A stretch of DNA of 64,000 nucleotides, taken from NCBI GenBank assembly GCA_963682055.1, contig OY821746.1, positions 13,195,992-13,259,991 of the forward strand, in the 5' to 3' direction. Below, piece by piece: positions 45,035 through 55,253 of this stretch. Positions within the stretch are counted from its first letter, which is position 1; the number at the start of each line of letters is the position of its first letter. Position numbers and translations under genes: made by a program. Source of the stretch: Primula veris. Lineage: Eukaryota; Streptophyta; Magnoliopsida; Ericales; Primulaceae. The notes below the pieces were generated by a model that saw only the letters and a list, made by a program, of their open reading frames with translations, made no database searches and had not been told where the DNA came from.

Positions 45035-47187
45035 ATGTAAATGATGATCTTGGCCTTCTGTTATCATAAGTTCTGTGGTACTCCATAGTGTAGTATTTAT
45101 TTCCTAGGGAAAATTAAAGGCGAGCGAGAGTTGCTTTTTCTACAGTTTTGAAGGGAAAAAAAGGAGAAAGGAAGTGCTTCGTTCTACACTGTTTGATACT
45201 TGTCCCTATAATTTTATATTTCTACATTTGCTGGATGCGGTGTGATTATTTTGTCTGCCTTTTTTAGTTGTTTCATGTTGTTATCCTTTTGGTGCCGGAA
45301 AAAAGTTATGCGTAAACTTTTTTCTAACATAAACTTTTGAGTTAATTATTTGCTAGTAGATTCAAGAGTGCTTGTGCACGCAAGAGTCGTGATCCTCTTA
45401 TAATGTCCTTATTTATGCTATTGAGTGTGAATACAGATAGATCTGCCCATACATTGAGAAGAATCCTGTGGGCGTCGTTTATAGACAATTTTCTTCCCAT
45501 ATTGTGGATGAGAAGAGCATTAAATTATTAGCATTTCTTACCATTTTAGGATCAAAGATGCATGGCTTTGATAGGATGCACTTGTTTTTAACTTTGAAAA
45601 CCGTTTCGACTTAGGATAACTTCACAGGGGATTTGAGATTAAGTTAAGAGAAAGATTCTCCTCATTTTGGCCCTCTTAATCTTAGACCTTTCGTTTGGTT
45701 AATATGTATTGGTAGTTGATTGTTGTTGGTTCATGTTAAACCTGCAGATTAATAGACCAAGTCTATTGTCTTATGATATTTCCTTGAAAAAAGGTTTGTC
45801 CTTGACACTCTAGTTTCATGGCACCATTCTTCAGGATTAAAAAAAGTCAACAATACAAAATTAGAAGGAAACAACAAAAGTGACTGCGTCAATAATTTTT
45901 TGTAATGTGTATTACTCTTTCACTGAAGTTAAGTGCAAAATGCAAAATTTGTGTTTGTTTGTTGTGCTAGCATGCAATTGAATGAAATACCATACGATAA
46001 GTGATCCTTTTGTTTATTAGAATTTGAAATGTTCTTTTGTAAAAGATGCAAATACACTTATTACTCCCTAGTACATTGTTTAGGTGATTACAGAAACAGT
46101 GTTTTCCGCACTTGCTCTTTTTTCCTTATGTTATGCATTATGATGTTGCCGTTGGTCACAACTCACATAAATCATGGTCTTGGCCTTCCATGATTATTAG
46201 TTCTATACTGCAGGAGTATATACTGCAGGAGTACATACTGCAGTATTTTACTATTTCCTAGAGAAAGTTTCTTTTTCTACAATTTTAGAGACTAGAAAGA
46301 AGGGGAAAGGAAGTGGTTTGTTCTACACCTATAGATCCGTATCTCTATTTTTTGTATTTCTACATATGGCTGGATGCAGTGTGATTAATTTCTTTGACTG
46401 CCTTTTAAGTTGTTCCATGTTATTTTTTTGCCCCGGAAATAAAATAGGCTCAGAAACTCATCAAATGTTGTCGCGGTTTGTTTTCTCTTGCTTCGGGTTC
46501 TGTTTCATGCTATGCCTTAATCTGATTGTGTGAGCTCTAATATTACCAAGCTATTTTATAATTTGTTGAGTAATTTTTTTGGTTGCGGATTCAAAAGTGC
46601 TTTTTGACCTTATATGGGATCATGTATGCCAATGCATGTGAATACATGTAGATCTGCCCAAACATTGTGAAGAACCCTTTGGGCGTTTGTAGACAATTTT
46701 CTTCTCATATTGTGGATAAGAAAAACACCAAAATGTCTGTGTTAACTACCATTCTAGAATCAAAGATGCATAGTTATAATGGGACGCTGAATTGTATAGC
46801 ATTATTATTGGTTTAGGGCACAACTTCGAGCATTCACAGGGGATTTGTGATTATGTTAAATAAAGATTGTTCTCGTTTGGTATAATTTATATGTAGTTTA
46901 TTATTATTGATACATGCTGAACCTGCAGATTTATAGACCGAGTTTTGTCTTACGATGTCTCCTTAAGATTTGTCCTTGACACACTTTTACGTTGTTTTCA
47001 TGGCACTGTCTTCAGGATAATAAAATCTGCAATACAAACTTAGAATCGACAAACTGATCACTGCGTCAATAAAAAAGATTTGTGGGTGTGTAGACTCTTA
47101 ACTGAAATTATGTCCAATCAATAAAATCTTTTTTGCGTGTTTGTTTGTGTTGAAATTGTCTCACATTCATCGTTATCAAAACCAAGT

Positions 47188-48190
47188 CAAATTGATGGCT
47201 TATACATGTCAGAGTCAAAGGCTAACCCGTTTGTATGATAGACCACTTCCACCATATTTTGATTGCACTTGTTGGGATTATCGGAAATTGAACCCACAAG
47301 TGGGGGAGTATTGGAATAGTCTCACATCGTTGAGGCATTGATAAATCAATGATTAATACATGCTACTCTCATTCTTTATTAATATGCATTTTAGTGGGAA
47401 ATGTACGAGTTTTTACATTTTATCATAGCCAAAGGTTAGACAGTTTGTATGAGGGGGAGTGTTGGAATAGTCTCACATCGTTGAGACATTGATAAATCAA
47501 TGATTAATATATGTCTCTCTCATTCCTTACTAATAAGCATTTTAGTGGAGAATTGATGGCTTCTACGTGGTATCAGAGCCAAAGCCTAACCCGTTTGTAT
47601 GATGGGTCACCTCCATCCGATTTGTTGATTGCATTCGTTAGGGTTATCGGAAATTGAGCAACTCACGAATGATGGGGAGTGTTGGAATTGTCCCACATCA
47701 CTGATGCATTGATAAAACAATGATTAATATATGCCACTCTCATTCCTTATTAATATGTATTTTAGTGGTGAATGGACGAGTTTCTACATGTTATCAGAGT
47801 CAAAAGTTAGGCAGTTTGTATAAAGGGGAGTGATGGAATAGTCTCACATCGTTAATGCATTGATAAAACAATGATTAATATATGTCCCTATCATTTCTTA
47901 CTAATAGATCTTTTAGCGGGGAATGCACGGGATTCTACATGGTATCAGAGCCAATTTGTATGATGGTCCACCTCCACCCAATTTGTTGATTGCATTCGTT
48001 GGGGTTATCGAAAATTGAGTAACCCACGAGTGATGGGGAGTGTTGGAATTGTCCCACATCGTTCAGACATTATTAATATATGTCCATCTCTTTTATTACT
48101 AATAGGCATTTCAGTGGGCAATGGACGAGTTTCTACATAATATCAGAGCCAAAGGTTAGCCCTTTTGTATGTTGGGCCACATCCACCCAT
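47188..48190 (+). mobile_element. Tandem TRIM array with five LTRs
   Basis: LTRs at 47309-47417, 47460-47577, 47680-47788, 47831-47939 and 48041-48137 (97-118 bp). They start TGTTGGAATAGTCTCACATC or TGTTGGAATTGTCCCACATC (with TATTGG and TGATGG variants) and end TTTCTACA. Each is followed by a primer site related to TGGTATCAGAGCC (exact at 47578-47590 and 47940-47952) and each is preceded by a purine tract such as GATGGGGAG. The internal domains alternate short, long, short, long (42, 102, 42, 101 bp). So the array is two LTR-short-LTR-long dimers (371 and 361 bp) plus a fifth LTR. A partial internal domain precedes the first LTR and another follows the last. No coding capacity. Confidence 0.88.
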
Positions 48191-48251
48191 TTAATATGTT
48201 CACTCGTATGACCCTTGAAATGTCGGGTCATGAGCGAGCGAAAGTGTTAAG

Positions 48252-48395
48252 AGTATTATTTCACATCGGCTAGATAATGATCGAGTCTGTAGTTTATAAA
48301 AATATATCCATTAAAAGGCCTCGTAATGGTAAAGATGGATATCTCTTTATAAATCATATGTTCGATCATTATTTAGCCGACGTGAGATAATATGT
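48252..48395. repeat. Foldback (palindromic) sequence
   Basis: TTTCACATCGGCTAGATAAT near 48259 is the inverted copy of ATTATTTAGCCGACGTGAGA near 48369, and the pairing continues inwards with 'tttataaaaatatatcc' against 'ggatatctctttataaa'. The total span is about 144 bp with a small loop around 48315-48330. It could fold into a long hairpin in RNA. Whether it is a separate MITE or part of the TRIM-related insertion is not clear. Confidence 0.7.
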
Positions 48396-48653
48396 TAGCT
48401 GTGGTAGCTTGTAATTGATTGAATACCAATATCCCATGTGTTAAGTGATCCTTTCTCTTTTAAGAATATGAAGTGTTTTTTGGTAAGATGCAACTTTCAT
48501 CGGAGAAGTGTAACTGAGTAACAATTAACTTTAAAACTATTCATTTGATAAGAGTACATAGTTTGGGTGTTTACAGAAACAGCGATTTTCACATTTGCTC
48601 TTATATCGTTATGTTCTGCATTATGGCGGTGCTGTTGGTTGCTAACTTTCTGA

Positions 48654-48780
48654 ACCCACTAGGAATAGCCTAGTGGGCTAGAACCCGCACTATCAATAAT
48701 AGGTGCATGGTTCGAGTCTTGTTAACGAGGGTATGTGTGAAATCCTTTTATTTTCTTTAATAAGATTTAAAAAAAAAAAT
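48654..48780 (+). mobile_element. tRNA-derived SINE with 17-bp target-site duplication
   Basis: Body of about 125 bp with an A box TAGCCTAGTGGGCTAG (about 48667-48682), a B box GGTTCGAGTC (48710-48720) and a tail ending in a run of ten A. Flanked by GGTTGCTAACTTTCTGA (48637-48653) and GGTTGCTAATTTTCTGA (48781-48797), 16 of 17 identical. RNA polymerase III boxes at tRNA-like spacing, an A-rich 3' end and a long duplication are diagnostic of a SINE moved by LINE machinery. Confidence 0.88.
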
Positions 48781-49339
48781 GGTTGCTAATTTTCTGAGAA
48801 ATCACAAAATGTATATGCTCAACCTAAAAACGACTTCTTTTCTCGGTGTACACTAATGTTCAGTTATACACTTTTCTGTTAAAACCGTCTTGTAGGATTC
48901 TTCGTGTTGAAATTCGTGATTTGTGAGGAAGAGGAACCATTAGCTTTTGTGAAGAACATTTGACTTCTTTTTTCAAGTTTCTTAATAGCTGTGAATCTAT
49001 ATCGCATAACATATGTTGTGACAGATATAGAAGCATAACAGAGCAACGGGAATATTTAAGATCCTGGACGATTATAGCTTGCGATTCGCCCGATAATTGT
49101 TGGGTATACATTTCGGACATATCAACATGGATATTCTCAAAACTCACTATTAAAAAGCGAATGAGTTGGACAGAAAATACACTTGGAAGAAAAAGGAATT
49201 AGAATTAAGACTTGGATGTAGAGAAATTAATTTCATAGGTCACAACTTGTCACTAATATGAGACGAATATGGTGCCAGAAAGATGAAATGTAAATCCAGT
49301 TTAACCTTAAAGGCCACTATGGACAAAAATACTTTTGAG
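48781..49339. other. Spacer with an unassigned minus-strand open frame
   Basis: A 95-codon minus-strand frame at 48860-49147 starts 'MSFENIHVDMSEMYTQQL'. It reads like protein but I do not recognise it, and no splice partners are evident. It may be an exon remnant of a host gene or chance. Confidence 0.3.
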
Positions 49340-49620
49340 CAGCGCTAGCCGAAAAACCAGAAAAATAAACCGGACTGATAACCGAACCGAAAAAGATCAA
49401 AACCGAAAAACCGAAAAAAATTTGGATCGGTTTCGGTTTTCAATAAAACCGAACCGAAAAAACCCGAAAAAAACCGAAGAAAACCGAAACTGGACCGAAA
49501 AAACCCGGTCCGGTTCGGTCCAAAAAATTAAAAGACCGAAATCGAAAAAAAGCGAACCAAAAAATATGATCGGTTTCGGTTTTGCTAAAAACCGAACCGA
49601 ATCGGACCGAACCAGCCCTA
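49340..49620 (-). mobile_element. hAT-type MITE made of CGGTTT repeats, second copy
   Basis: Left end CAGCGCTAGCCG, right end CAGCCCTA (TAGGGCTG when inverted). Flanks are CTTTTGAG (49332-49339) and CTTTTGAA (49621-49628), a 7/8 duplication. The interior is degenerate AAACCGAAAA sequence. It is the same family as 12262-12599, in opposite orientation. Confidence 0.75.
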
Positions 49621-49628
49621 CTTTTGAA

Positions 49629-50765
49629 GTACAGTAGTTTTAAACTTTTATAGTTTTATGGCACGGAAACATAATTAATTTTTTTTTATTAAACTCGAAA
49701 GAGAAAAACATTTTTGTAACCCAATCTACCCACCGGGGCTTGTAATGTTTAGACACGTCATTAGTAAAGTGAACACTGTAGAAGGAAAGTACATTTATCT
49801 TTTTTTCTTTTTCTTTTTTAAATGAGAAAGTACATTTATCTATAGCTTAGATAGCTATACCTGTCATAGGTTCTGCTCCCCAGAACACTTAAATCATGTT
49901 TATGTCACTTTAGACACGCCAAACATTTCAAATTACTTATAAAATTTCATAAATGTCCCTTGACGTTTGAAATTAGTTCTGATTTGATTTCCGAATTCCA
50001 AGTGTAATAATCACATAAAAACAATTGAAAACCGCAATTTTATACACAAGGAGTCCTTAATTAATTTCATAATTTGGGCAATGCCATACTAGTACTACTT
50101 AACATGAATTTGTCATGTAAACCAAATTAGAAAAGATCATTATATCACAAGACACTGAAATTCCATATCACTAATATTCTTCACAAATAAAGAATTAAGA
50201 ACTATGTTAACTCAGTCCCAAATTGCAATTGCAGATTTAGGAATTGAAACAATTTGCTTCTAAACTCTTATCAAAATTCTTTTTCATTTTCCCCAAATAT
50301 AAGGAATAATTATGTTTAATTAATCTTTTGCATTACTAACTATATTTTTATTTTTTTATTTTTTTTCTAAACAAGTAACAAGTTTCGAGTTACTTTTTTT
50401 TTCAGATTAAGTTGTCAAATTTTCTAAGAACACCCGGTCCCCGACCCTAGTAAAAGCCAAACAAGGGAGGCAACATACACGCCACTCCCTAAATATGTAT
50501 TTTTTTCGTCGAATAAAGTAATTTTTTGCTTACGAAACAATACAATAAGAACCCATTTTGTTTAAAGGTCTAATTTGTGTTATTGACATGATTTTGTTTT
50601 ATAAAGTTACCTAGTAAAAACTCATGGACCAATATGTTACATTGGGAAAACAATCAAGATCCATATAAAAAAATAAAGTAAACAAAAGGTCACATTTTGT
50701 AATAAACTTTCAAGTTTTAAGTTTACCCAAAAACCACACTCCCACAGAATCAGTAAGACACACAC

Positions 50766-50766
<1 letters not shown>
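49629..50766. other. AT-rich spacer and promoter region of the WRC gene
   Basis: No coding sequence is supported. Very AT-rich with T runs near 50340-50400. The region ends in the TA/GA microsatellite that abuts the WRC gene start. Confidence 0.5.

Positions 50767-50801
<35 letters not shown>
50767..50801 (+). repeat. (TA)n(GA)n microsatellite directly before the WRC start codon
   Basis: About seven TA units (50767-50780) followed by about ten GA units, ending at the ATG at 50802. GA tracts in plant leaders are known binding sites for BPC/GAGA-binding factors. Length variation here would change the 5' leader without changing the protein. Confidence 0.85.
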
Positions 50802-50804
<3 letters not shown>

Positions 50805-53800
50805 GTGAGTTCCCCACCGTTGGATTCGGTGAAAGCTCCTCCTTTAAACAAGCAACGGTGTACGAAGAACGATGGGAGACTGTGGCGTTGTAGCGGTTTA
50901 AGAATGGAGGGCAAAACCTTGTGCGAAAGTCATTTTCTTAAACAAGTTGAGTACTACAACAAGAAGAAAAACTTACCACCTGATTACCAGCCCAAAAAGA
51001 GGAAGTTATGTTCTTATAGAGTTGTCAAGAAGGATAATAATAAGAAGAAGAAGGAGTTGAAAAACGACAAGGATAAGATGAAAATGGAGGAGGAGTGTAC
51101 CGATAATGATGACTCGTTAGAGAAGCTTTTCGAAGGTTATCCTAGTGAAAAGGAAGGTGAGGAAGTCAACGATGAGTCGATCGAGAAGTGGTTTCAGGAT
51201 GACTGGACGACTGAGAGTGATGGTGACTCGTGTCAACCGAGCTCCAAGGTTTCTCATTTCATTGTTTTACCCTTATTTAGATCAATGTTATACCTCCGTC
51301 CCGAAACTAGTGTACTGCTTCCCTTTTTGGACGTCCCAAATGTTCACTTTCCACTTTTTTAGTAAAATAAATTTCATTTTCAATTTTTTTGAAATATTTT
51401 TTTTTTGGTTGTTAAATCATACTACTCCATCCATATCAATTTATATGTCCTATACGAAACCACGTGCAACTTTTACCGGCTTTGAACATGTAACTAAATT
51501 GCCGAAACGAAAATTTTCAAATTTTTTTACATAGTTTAAATGTTACAGTAGATGATAGAATTTTTTTTAAAATTATTTCGGCAATTTTGTTACATGTTCA
51601 AAACCGGTCAAAATTGTGTTTGGTTTCGTATAACACATTTAAATTGATACGGATGGAGTATTAAATTTACAATTCTACTCTCATATTTTAAGTAAAATTG
51701 GTTCAAATCCTTATATATCAAATATCACAATTTTTGAAGCTCTACACGTGGGGAGTAATATGTAGAGCAAGGATATTTGCACTTCCCGTTACCCCGAATT
51801 AATGCACTCCATGAACAAATGAAATATAAATTTTACGTCTTTGGACCTGAAATTTTTTAATCAATTGAGTGAAGAGCCATCTACAAACCAATAGAAAATT
51901 GCACTAGAGTGCATCAATTGGACTTAATATTAAATGCAAGAATATTTTCTTATATATTAATAGAGATTGATGCTGAGTCACTAGAAGCAGTGTAGTAGGC
52001 TAAAAGGGGTTACGACATTCCTATATTGAGAAAAATACAATCTTTTACCATGTATTTTGGAAAAAAAAATTACGGATTTTATACTTGTGCAGTTGTTTAA
52101 TAGGTTGTAGCATACCATGTCTTTAGCGGTCCACACCGACACATTTAAAGCATGAAAAGACATGTTAGTATGCTTTATGGTATTACTCAATCTGGCTAGA
52201 TGGCACAAAAACATGTAAAAATCTAATTTGGCAATATAATGTTACTCATGTTTTTATTATTACTGTATAATTTTTCTGATACTAATTTGCCAACATTAAA
52301 TGTATGGAATGTTCTTCAATCGCTATCACTTGATGTAGTTCGTTGTTCAACGATGTGATTGGTTGTTTAATGTTCAATAGACTACTATATTCTTAGATAG
52401 TCTTCTGAGGATTGTTGGTAAACACGTTCTCATATCACTATCTGAATTTGTTGTTCAAATAAACTGTTTCGATTTCTATAAGTTTTCGGATTTTCGACAT
52501 GTTCCATAGTATAACAAGTTAATCTTGAAACTCATTTTTACTCTATTTATCTTATAGTACCCATAATAGCAACTCATCTGCTTCACTTTATAATTCATAT
52601 GTTTTGAGCACAGCCTTTTTTCAAGCTGGTCAATAAATACCTCACAAAGTTTCTTAATGCATTCTTCTTTGTATCACAAAATTATTGTCATGGTTGATCA
52701 TTACTCATGTTTTTTTACAACTTTTCATGAATCTGGCTTCTAATTTGTTGAGTAAAATTTAATGAATATTAACTGCTGAGTATATTAAGAAAAACATGTG
52801 AATATCTGTTGTTCAAACTTACTTTTTAAACCTCTGAAATAGGAAAAATAACATCCTTATCGGAAGCGGAAGTTACTTTGTAGGCAAGTTTTAGTGTGTT
52901 ACCTATACCTGCAAGGTATATTTGAATTTGTTTAATAAGCTTTGAGCTAAATTGCGACATCCAATCCTCGTGACGAGTTAGTTTTATGTTTGAAGTTGAT
53001 AAAATAACCCACAGGGGTGTACTATAAGTACATAATTTTGTGGAACAAATACCCCCATTGGTCTTGATCTACCTTCTCTATATTGTCTACACTAATTAGA
53101 TTTTTTTCCTATAATGTTACAGGCGAGAACAATGTCTCCTCGTGCTCCGGTGCAAGAGCTAAAGAAGTAAGTGTCAGTTTACATTATGAATTAGTTTGTC
53201 ATCTGTCATAGTTTTCTTTTTTTTCACACTTTTTTTTCTTTTCTTTATATTTTTGGCATGTTTATAAAAGTTGCTAGATACTACATTTATCCTGTATTCA
53301 TAGCTTAATTACAGTATGCCTATAGGGAATGAAAAGGCCACACCAAAAGAATGAGCTGAATGCTCTATTTTGTGTTATTTTATTGGTTCTGTATGTACGA
53401 CAAGTTTTGAAAAAGTTAAACAAACAGTTACGCATCATATTTGATCATGTATTTGTTCCTGTTCTGATCATTCCTTCTTTCTGGGAGAAAATTTGTCTCA
53501 GTGACAATTGTTTATAGGTTTTGCTCTGTTTGAAAATCACGGTAATTTTAGAATTTCAGATCTTGATTCGTAACTTACGCAATCGTTGTACAATTGTACT
53601 TCTAATTCGTATGCTCTTGAGTTAGTATGATTACATGGCCGTACATAAAATGATTGCGAGTTTAGGTCTTTGTGTGAAGGGTGTGAGGTTAGCAAGGTGT
53701 TTAAATGGTTTCTGAAGAAATTAGGGTGTTAGAAGTAAATATCATAAAGCCCGGATTGCAAGTGTGGGAGGTTTTGGCGTTAGACTCTGTATGCTCTTCT

Positions 53801-54781
53801 TATTTGTTGTACACTCTTTATGCCCTTCACAAAAATGTATTTGTAGGGGAACGAGGGAGAATATGGTGATTTTTTAAATAAATACATGGAATATTATCTT
53901 ACTAAATAGATAACTAAGACCCAGTATGTATCAGTTATATAAAAGTCGACTGCTTATGATATCATCGGTTTTGGTTTCTCTTTCTAGGTCACTGTTCTGT
54001 TTCCTGATTAATAAAGTGCCGTTTCAAGTTTTGTAATTGGTCACCATTTAACTTCCAAATTGGAGTCTAATAGCATACCTGTTGTAGAATAAATGAGATA
54101 TCGATTAAATGGCGGGGTTGTTGATCGTTCTTCGATTGTTTTCTGTCAGTACTTGGTGGAACTGATATAATTGTCTTAAGTTCTTTACTTGTTTGTGTCG
54201 ATGCTTTGTGCCCTATTTTCCATCAAAAGTTATCTTCTCTCGTTTCTCACGACGAATTTCGTTTCCATTTCCTCTATATATTTTGCCACTGTTCTAATTT
54301 CCTTGTTTCATAAATTACCCCTTCCAGTTATAAGATCGGTAACCATTTAACTTTCAAATTGAAGTTCCAATTTGGTTAGCATAACTGATGTAAAGGAGAT
54401 ATCAATCAAATGGAATTGGAAGGGGTTGGATTAGTTCCTTCATTGTTTCGTCCGGTTCTTGTTGGGGCCAAAATAACTGTTTTGATTTATTTGCTTGTTA
54501 ACTGATGCCCTATTTTACTCTGCACATATTGAAGTAAAGCATTGCTCTCATTTTCCCATGTTTCCATTTAAAATTATCATATCCCATGTTCCTCACAAAT
54601 CACATAAATTTTATTTCTATTAGACAGACATTAGAAATCGGTTTGAGAACTTCTTATCCGTCCTCCAAAATTTGATTCTTTAGCTGAATATAACTTGTGG
54701 TTCATGTTTTTTTTTTTTTTTTTAATCTTTGTTGATTGCAAATTCAGGAATCAAGGGGAGACGCCTTCTCAATCGGCATAA
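50802..54781 (+). CDS. Small WRC zinc-finger protein, three exons
   Basis: Inferred exons: 50802-51248, 53123-53166, 54748-54781, predicting 174 aa. Residues 20-44 form a WRC-type finger: C20-x9-C30-x10-C41-x2-H44 with the signature 'DGRLWRCS' and 'GKTLCESHFLK'. This version resembles the WRC found at the N-terminus of JMJ25-type demethylases more than that of growth-regulating factors, but no JmjC, QLQ or other domain is present. A basic stretch 'QPKKRKL' (about residues 67-74) could be a nuclear signal, followed by Lys-rich and then acidic segments. Exons 2 and 3 encode only 26 residues, and the frames join correctly with GT-AG ends. If intron 1 were retained the protein would end about 38 residues later with unrelated sequence. 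Likely a nuclear DNA- or protein-binding factor; target unknown. Confidence 0.75.
51425..51658. mobile_element. Stowaway-like MITE in WRC intron 1
   Basis: 234 bp with ends CTCCATCCATATCAATTT and AAATTGATACGGATGGAG (one mismatch), flanked by TA on both sides. It shares interior phrases with the MITE at 32599 ('acgtgcaa', 'accgg', 'tagtttaaatgtta'), so both belong to related families. Just upstream, 51294-51410, is a truncated element starting CCTCCGTCCC without a matching right end. Confidence 0.88.
54020..54510. repeat. Diverged tandem duplication of about 330 bp in WRC intron 2
   Basis: 'accatttaacttccaaattggagt' type sequence near 54044 and again near 54342, followed in both by 'gcatacctg/gcataactg', 'gagatatcgattaaatgg/gagatatcaatcaaatgg' and 'gttcttc/gttcctt'. 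Non-coding. Confidence 0.65.
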
Positions 54782-55253
54782 CGAAGCTATAATTAACCGC
54801 AATTTTTGTAGCCACTTGTTTAGTATTAACATTGTTTAGGCTAATCAAATGTTTTGTTATACTCTTGTATTACCCCCAAATGTTTGTGCGGTTATTAAAC
54901 TTCTAGGCCACTTTTGCGAATGGGGTTAGGGTTACTAATGACATTAATGTGGAGGAGAATCGGTGTTAATGTAATGGAAATGGAATACATTTTGCTAGGC
55001 TCATTATCTTGACACTCTTTATTATGGAAATGTAATACATTTTGCTAGGCTCAGTTATCTTTCGACTAGTTAGTTATCTTGCGTGACTCTTTATTTTTGA
55101 GTTTTTACATTTGGAACTATTTTTTTTTAACTAGAGTTGTCCATTCCAAAAATATACTCCTGTTTGTTTGTAATATACAGGCGAGATGGTGGATAAACGA
55201 CTAAATTATTCCATCATTGGTTATCAGAATGTAACAAGTACTCTATACTGTCT
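54782..55253. other. 3' flank of the WRC gene
   Basis: Presumed 3' untranslated region and spacer. The phrase ACATTTTGCTAGGCTCA occurs twice (about 54988 and 55037), a short direct duplication. No coding sequence. Confidence 0.5.

Larger units (their letters stand above)
45035..48640. repeat. Tandem duplication of about 1.1 kb; copy 2 interrupted
   Basis: Copy 1 spans about 45035-46160. Copy 2 spans about 46165-47150 and resumes at about 48405-48640. Matching landmarks in order: 'atcttggccttc', 'tatttcctag', 'gctggatgcggtgtgatta', 'gatctgcccatacattg', 'gacaattttctt', 'aagtgatccttt', 'gattacagaaacagtg'. The copies are clearly diverged. The interruption of copy 2 is the TRIM array plus a foldback sequence. 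No protein is encoded. Confidence 0.8.

Noticed and set aside
48654..48730. tRNA gene
   Set aside because: A and B boxes are present, but the arms do not form a cloverleaf, and the A tail with a 17-bp duplication marks a SINE.
49335..49637. 100-codon frame rich in Lys, Asn and Arg
   Set aside because: It is the inverted CGGTTT-type MITE, not a gene.
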